DNA of 64,000 nucleotides from positions 2,041,001 through 2,105,000 of the forward strand of contig NZ_JAUALB010000001.1 in assembly GCF_030345795.1 (NCBI RefSeq). The letters are read 5' to 3'. Every line of letters begins with the position of its first letter. The stretch's first letter is position 1. Under the pieces are notes generated by a model, which saw only the letters and a program-made list of their open reading frames with translations, made no database searches and had not been told where the DNA came from. A program made the position numbers and the translations under genes. Positions 59,517-64,000 of the stretch are shown here, piece after piece. The stretch is from Micromonospora sp. WMMA1363 (GTDB lineage Bacteria; Actinomycetota; Actinomycetes; Mycobacteriales; Micromonosporaceae).

Positions 59517-59530
59517 TACCCTTTTCGGCA
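59517..59530 (+). promoter_or_regulatory. -10 box for a leaderless transcript
   Basis: TACCCT at 59517-59522, 7 nt before ATG 59530. The divergent DUF3097 gene shows the same arrangement (TAGCGT at 59326-59321 before ATG 59313). Confidence 0.45.
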
Positions 59531-60324
59531 TGTCCACCCCCGCAGCGGGCGCGGCCATTCTCGCGCCGCGCCGGTCCAGCCGGTTCGTTGCCTGGGTACG
59601 CGCGTGGCGCGCCGGGCTGGTGCCCTTCGACGAAGTCGCCGACGCCATCGCCGGCACCGAGGAACACCTCGTCGCCGACGCCCCCGGCACCTGGACCGAC
59701 GTCCCGCTGCCCGAGGCACTGCCGGCCCTCGCCAAAGTCTCGCCCGACGACATCCGCCTGGTGCTGCCTGCCCCGGGAGACCCCCGCGGGCTGCCCGGGC
59801 CGGGTGACTTCGCCGGCGCGGCGTTGCTCGCGGGGGAGGCGGTGGTCGCCGGCGCTCTCGGGCTCATCCCGCAGGTGCGCACACACACCTCCGGCTCCGG
59901 CGACACCTTCGAGACCGTGCTGTGGCGGGTCTATCCGCTGCCCGCGGACGCGCCGGCGGCATCGCTCACGCTGCCCGGCGCGGCGGAGGCGGAGGCGGAG
60001 CTGGCCGCCGCCCTGGCCGAGACCACCACGGCGCTGACCCGGCTGGACGTGGCGCAGTGGCGCCCCGAGCTGGCCGGAGCGCTGGAGGCGCTGCGCCGTC
60101 CCGACAGCACCACCGACCTGCCGCCCGGCTTCGATCCGCGGGCCCGCCGGCTCTTCGCCCGCGCCGCCGTGCTGGACCGGGTGCTCGCCCTGGCCGGGCA
60201 CGCGGCGCCCGGAGGCGCGATCAACAACTACGAGGCCCAACAGCGTGACGCCGCGTTGCGCCCACTGACCACCGCATGCCGACAGGCGCTGGTCGCCGCG
60301 TGCAACGCCCCGCTGCGCCCCTAG
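59530..60324 (+). CDS. Conserved hypothetical protein
   Basis: The 264-residue protein (FVAWVRAWRAGLVPFDEVAD, ETVLWRVYPLP, EAEAELAAALAETTTALTRL, NNYEAQQRDAALRPL) has no recognised domain and no membrane segment. ATG 59530 is preceded by TACCCT (59517-59522) with exactly 7 nt between and no ribosome site, so the mRNA is probably leaderless. The frame is open upstream to 59458 without support. It is divergent from DUF3097. Confidence 0.75.
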   Translation: MSTPAAGAAILAPRRSSRFVAWVRAWRAGLVPFDEVADAIAGTEEHLVADAPGTWTDVPLPEALPALAKVSPDDIRLVLPAPGDPRGLPGPGDFAGAALLAGEAVVAGALGLIPQVRTHTSGSGDTFETVLWRVYPLPADAPAASLTLPGAAEAEAELAAALAETTTALTRLDVAQWRPELAGALEALRRPDSTTDLPPGFDPRARRLFARAAVLDRVLALAGHAAPGGAINNYEAQQRDAALRPLTTACRQALVAACNAPLRP

Positions 60325-60336
60325 CGACACCCGCCG

Positions 60337-60361
60337 CAACCGGCGAGAGCCTCGCCGGTTG
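60337..60361 (+). terminator. 11-bp hairpin terminator
   Basis: CAACCGGCGAG (60337-60347) pairs perfectly with CTCGCCGGTTG (60351-60361), 3-nt loop. It lies 13 bp after the stop at 60324 and between convergent genes. Confidence 0.75.
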
Positions 60362-60432
60362 TCACGGGAGGCCGGTGGCGAAGCTCTCGACGGGCCGGCC
60401 GAACCCGTCGCCTCCCGACCCGGTGCCGGGGG

Positions 60433-61212
60433 TCAGATCTCGTCGATCAGGTCGGCCACGGAGTCGACGATCCGGGACGGGCGGTACGGGTACCGCTCAG
60501 CCTCGACACGATTGCTGATCCCGGTGAGCACCAGGATGGTCTCCAGCCCGGCCTCCAGGCCGCAGAGGATGTCGGTGTCCATCCGATCGCCGATCATCGC
60601 CGTGCTCTCCGAGTGGGCGTTGATGGTGTTCAACGCGGAACGCATCATCATCGGGTTCGGCTTGCCGACGAAGTACGGCTCCACACCGGTCGCCTTCGAG
60701 ATCATCGCGGCGACCGAACCGGCGGCCGGCAGCGCGCCCTCGACCGAGGGGCCGGTGGCGTCGGGGTTGGTGCAGATGAACCGAGCCCCGTCGTTGATCA
60801 GTCGGACCGCCTTGGTGATCGCCTCGAAGCTGTAGGTACGGGTCTCCCCCAGCACCACGTAGTCCGGCGCGAAGTCGCTGAGCACGTAGCCGACCGCGTG
60901 CAGCGCCGTGGTCAGCCCGGCCTCCCCGATCACGTACGCGGTGCCGCTCGGCCGCTGGTCCACCAGGAACTGCGCGGTGGCCAGCGCGGACGACCAGATC
61001 GCGGACTCCGGGACGTCCAGTCCCATCCGGGCCAACCGCGCCTGCAGGTCACGTGGCGTGTAGATCGAGTTGTTGGTCAGCACCAGGAACGGCTTGCCGG
61101 AGGCACGCAGCCTCGCGATGAACTCCGGCGCACCGGGTACCGGCTGGCCCTCGTGGACCAGGACCCCGTCCATGTCGGTGAGCCAGCTCTCGACGGGCTT
61201 GCGGTCATGCAT
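60433..61212 (-). CDS. HAD-IIA family phosphatase (NagD-like)
   Basis: The 259-residue enzyme has the HAD motifs: SWLTDMDGVLVHEGQ with the nucleophile Asp, FLVLTNNS as motif II, FVGKPNPMMMRSAL with the Lys, and TAMIGDRMDTDILCGLEAG with the acidic pair. The C2-type cap places it with NagD/4-nitrophenylphosphatases that dephosphorylate nucleotides or sugar phosphates. ATG 61212 is chosen; TTG 61215 directly before it is also possible. It is 33 bp downstream of the ferrochelatase gene. Confidence 0.88.
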   Translation of the reverse strand: MHDRKPVESWLTDMDGVLVHEGQPVPGAPEFIARLRASGKPFLVLTNNSIYTPRDLQARLARMGLDVPESAIWSSALATAQFLVDQRPSGTAYVIGEAGLTTALHAVGYVLSDFAPDYVVLGETRTYSFEAITKAVRLINDGARFICTNPDATGPSVEGALPAAGSVAAMISKATGVEPYFVGKPNPMMMRSALNTINAHSESTAMIGDRMDTDILCGLEAGLETILVLTGISNRVEAERYPYRPSRIVDSVADLIDEI

Positions 61213-61245
61213 CAATCCATCCCAAGGGGTGTCGGGCGGCGGCGG

Positions 61246-62276
61246 TCAGGCGGGGCGGCCGACCGGGACGCAGCAGACCGTCGGGCAGGTGTCCCACATC
61301 GGCAGCTCGCCGAGGCGGCGACGCAACGTCGCGCCCTCCGGCTCGGTGCGCTCCCGGACCAGTTCACGGACCATCGCCACGAAACGCGGGTCGGTGCCGG
61401 GCGTGCCGGCACGGACGAAGTCCAGGCCGAGCCGCTTGGCCGTCTCGAGAGCCTCGGTGTCGAGGTCCCACACCACCTCGAGATGGTCGGAGACGAAGCC
61501 GATCGGGCTGACCACCACGCTGCTGACACCCTGCTCGGCGAGTGCGCCCAGGTGGTCGTTGACGTCCGGCTCCAGCCACGGCACCTGCGGCGGACCGGAC
61601 CGACTCTGCCAGACCAGGTCGTACGGCAGGTCCGGCGCGGCGGCCGCGTGCACCAGCCGGACGGTCTCGGCCAGTTGGGCGGTGTACCGGCCGCCGTGCG
61701 GCCCGGCACCGGCCGCCATCGACGTCGGGATCGAGTGGGCGGTGAACACGACGCGGGTGCCGTCCCGCTTCGCCGGATCGAGGTGGGCCAGCGCCGCCCG
61801 CAGCGCGTCGGCGTGCGGCTCGACGAACCCGGGGTGGTCCCAGAACTGCCGCAGCTTCTCGATGACCGGGGCGTCCGGGCCGACCGCGGCCCGGGCGGCG
61901 GCGATGTCCTCCTGATACTGCCGGCAGGACGAGTAACCGCCGTACGCGCTGGTCACGAACGCCAACGCTCGGGTGACCCCGTCGTCGCGCATCCGCGCCA
62001 CGGTGTCGGCGAGCATCGGGTCCCAGTTCCGGTTGCCCCAGTAGACCGGCAGGTCGACACCGTTGGCGGCGAAGTCCTCCCGGACCGCGGCGAGCAGCTC
62101 CCGGCACTGCTGGTTGATCGGCGAGACCCCGCCGAAGCGCAGGTAGTGCTCGGCGACCTCGGTCAGCCGCTCCGGCGGCACGCCCCGCCCCCGGTCACGT
62201 TCTGCAGGAACGGCATCACGTCCTCGGGCCGCTCCGGCCCGCCGAAGGAAACCAGCACCACCGCGTCGTACGTCAT
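61246..62276 (-). CDS. hemH: Ferrochelatase (coproporphyrin-type), single frameshift near N-terminus
   Basis: The main frame (61246-62181) has [55 protein letters not shown] with the catalytic His, and [20 protein letters not shown] with the catalytic Glu region. The expected N-terminus ([20 protein letters not shown] and FLQNVTGG) lies in another frame from ATG 62276. One missing base in the C-rich tract 62183-62193 would join the two, giving 343 residues. The length, 1031 bp, fits one lost base. Because heme synthesis is usually essential, an assembly error is quite possible. It follows fabG and fabI as in mycobacteria. Confidence 0.82.
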
Positions 62277-62357
62277 GGTCCTATTGTTGCCCGCCACCCC
62301 GGTCCGGCCGGCGACGGCCCCGATCCCGGGGACGTCAGGAAGAGGCCTGCCCCGTGC

Positions 62358-63125
62358 TCAGGCGCCGATGGCGTGGTAGCCGCCGTCGACGTGGACGATC
62401 TCGCCCGTGGTGGCCGGGAACCAGTCCGACAGCAGGGCCAGGCAGGCCCGGGCGGCCGGCTCGGAGTCGGTCAGGTTCCAGCCCAGCGGCGCCCGCTCCG
62501 ACCAGGCGTCCTCGAACTGCTCGAAGCCGGGAATCGACTTGGCGGCGATGGTGCGCAACGGACCGGCCGCGACCAGATTGCTGCGGATGCCCTTCGGCCC
62601 GAGGTGCAGCGCGAGGTACCGGCTGGCGGACTCCAGACCCGCCTTGGCGACACCCATCCAGTCGTAGACCGGCCAGGCTTTGGTGGCGTCGAACGTGAGG
62701 CCGACCACGGCGCCGCCCGCGGACATCAGCGGCAGCGCCGCCATCGCGAGGGACTTGTACGAGTAGGTGGAGACGTGCACCGCGGTCGCCACGTCCTCCC
62801 AGGGTGCGTCGAGGAAGCCACCGCCGAGGCAGCTCGGCGGGGCGAACCCGATCGAGTGGACCACGCCGTCGAGGCCGTCGACGTGCTCGCGGACCCGGTC
62901 GGCGAGGCCGGCGAGGTGTTCGGTGTTGGTCGCGTCCAGCTCGATCACCGGCGCCGGCTCGGGCAGCCGCTTGGCGATGCGCTCGACCAGGGAGAGTCGG
63001 CCGTAGCCGGTGAGCACGACCTGCGCGCCGTTCTCCTGGGCGAGCCGCGCCACCGAGAAGGCGATCGACGCCTCGGTGATCACCCCGGTCACCAGCAGCC
63101 GCTTGCCGGCCAGCAGTCCTGACAT
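62358..63125 (-). CDS. fabI: Enoyl-[acyl-carrier-protein] reductase (InhA/FabI)
   Basis: The 255-residue SDR enzyme has KRLLVTGVITEASIAFSVAR for NADH binding, the FabI-type YxxxMxxxK active site as YDWMGVAKAGLESASRYLAL, and GPLRTIAAKSIPGF. It reduces the trans-2 double bond in the last step of FAS-II elongation. GGAGG lies about 10 nt before ATG 63125. It is co-transcribed with fabG (23 bp upstream). Confidence 0.92.
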   Translation of the reverse strand: MSGLLAGKRLLVTGVITEASIAFSVARLAQENGAQVVLTGYGRLSLVERIAKRLPEPAPVIELDATNTEHLAGLADRVREHVDGLDGVVHSIGFAPPSCLGGGFLDAPWEDVATAVHVSTYSYKSLAMAALPLMSAGGAVVGLTFDATKAWPVYDWMGVAKAGLESASRYLALHLGPKGIRSNLVAAGPLRTIAAKSIPGFEQFEDAWSERAPLGWNLTDSEPAARACLALLSDWFPATTGEIVHVDGGYHAIGA

Positions 63126-63148
63126 GTCGGTGTTTCCTCCGTGCTCTC

Positions 63149-63895
<747 letters not shown>

Positions 63896-64000
63896 CTAGG
63901 GGTTACCGGCGGGTAAGCGCTAACGCCCGGCATGTCATTCCAGGGGACGAGATCCGGTCCGTCCATGGCGGGAACGGGCCCTGGCGCTCGGCGTCAGCCG

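Overview
The window is high-GC actinomycete chromosome. The gene families, codon use and lineage-typical small proteins point to Micromonosporaceae, most likely Micromonospora or a close relative. This is an inference from content, because no rRNA or other marker gene is present. No tRNA, rRNA or CRISPR array was recognised.

Layout. 1-5.4 kb: the end of a Ser/Thr kinase, a membrane hydrolase, an amidohydrolase, a MobA-like nucleotidyltransferase and an actinobacterial exonuclease/polymerase. 5.4-10.6 kb: a minus-strand operon (murR/rpiR, SIS protein, ngcE, ngcF, ngcG) for N-acetylglucosamine/chitobiose uptake. An IS110-type element (10.6-12.1 kb) follows it, next to a possible GlcNAc-kinase remnant. 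12.3-20.7 kb: a divergent XRE/methionine aminopeptidase pair, two glycosyltransferases, an acyltransferase, and an aminotransferase plus semialdehyde dehydrogenase pair. 20.9-23.7 kb: divergent murD2 and murL, the alternative route for placing D-Glu in peptidoglycan. 24-31.3 kb: two secreted proteins, an unknown protein, a PucR regulator and small proteins.

31.5-41.3 kb is a transposon graveyard. A secreted N,N-dimethylformamidase-beta-like gene is split into three pieces by an IS1634-like element (perfect 5-bp target duplication) and by an IS1380-like element that itself contains an IS701-like element (perfect CTAG duplication). A second IS1380-like element lies downstream. 42.4-52.8 kb is an accessory island. 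A roughly 1-kb block (sphingomyelinase-trmH) occurs at both edges in reciprocal states: sphingomyelinase is intact at the left edge and trmH at the right. The 8.4 kb between them carries an APH-fold kinase, a GRDP-like protein, two copies of an unknown A-B gene pair (a third copy lies at 31 kb), an XRE/DUF397 pair, phage-like fragments and a compact RiPP cluster. That cluster has a precursor, an ATP-grasp ligase and a PIMT-like methyltransferase, the architecture of an aspartimide-containing graspetide, and is the most interesting system here.

52.3-64 kb returns to conserved chromosome: trmH, a class A penicillin-binding protein, NfeD/SPFH, DUF3097, a NagD-like HAD phosphatase, and fabG-fabI-ferrochelatase in the order of the mycobacterial mabA-inhA-hemZ operon.

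Two caveats apply. Several genes, including ferrochelatase, carry single frameshifts, often in C or G runs, so some may be assembly errors. At least five genes have a TANNNT box exactly 7 nt before the start codon, which suggests leaderless transcripts and guided several start choices.
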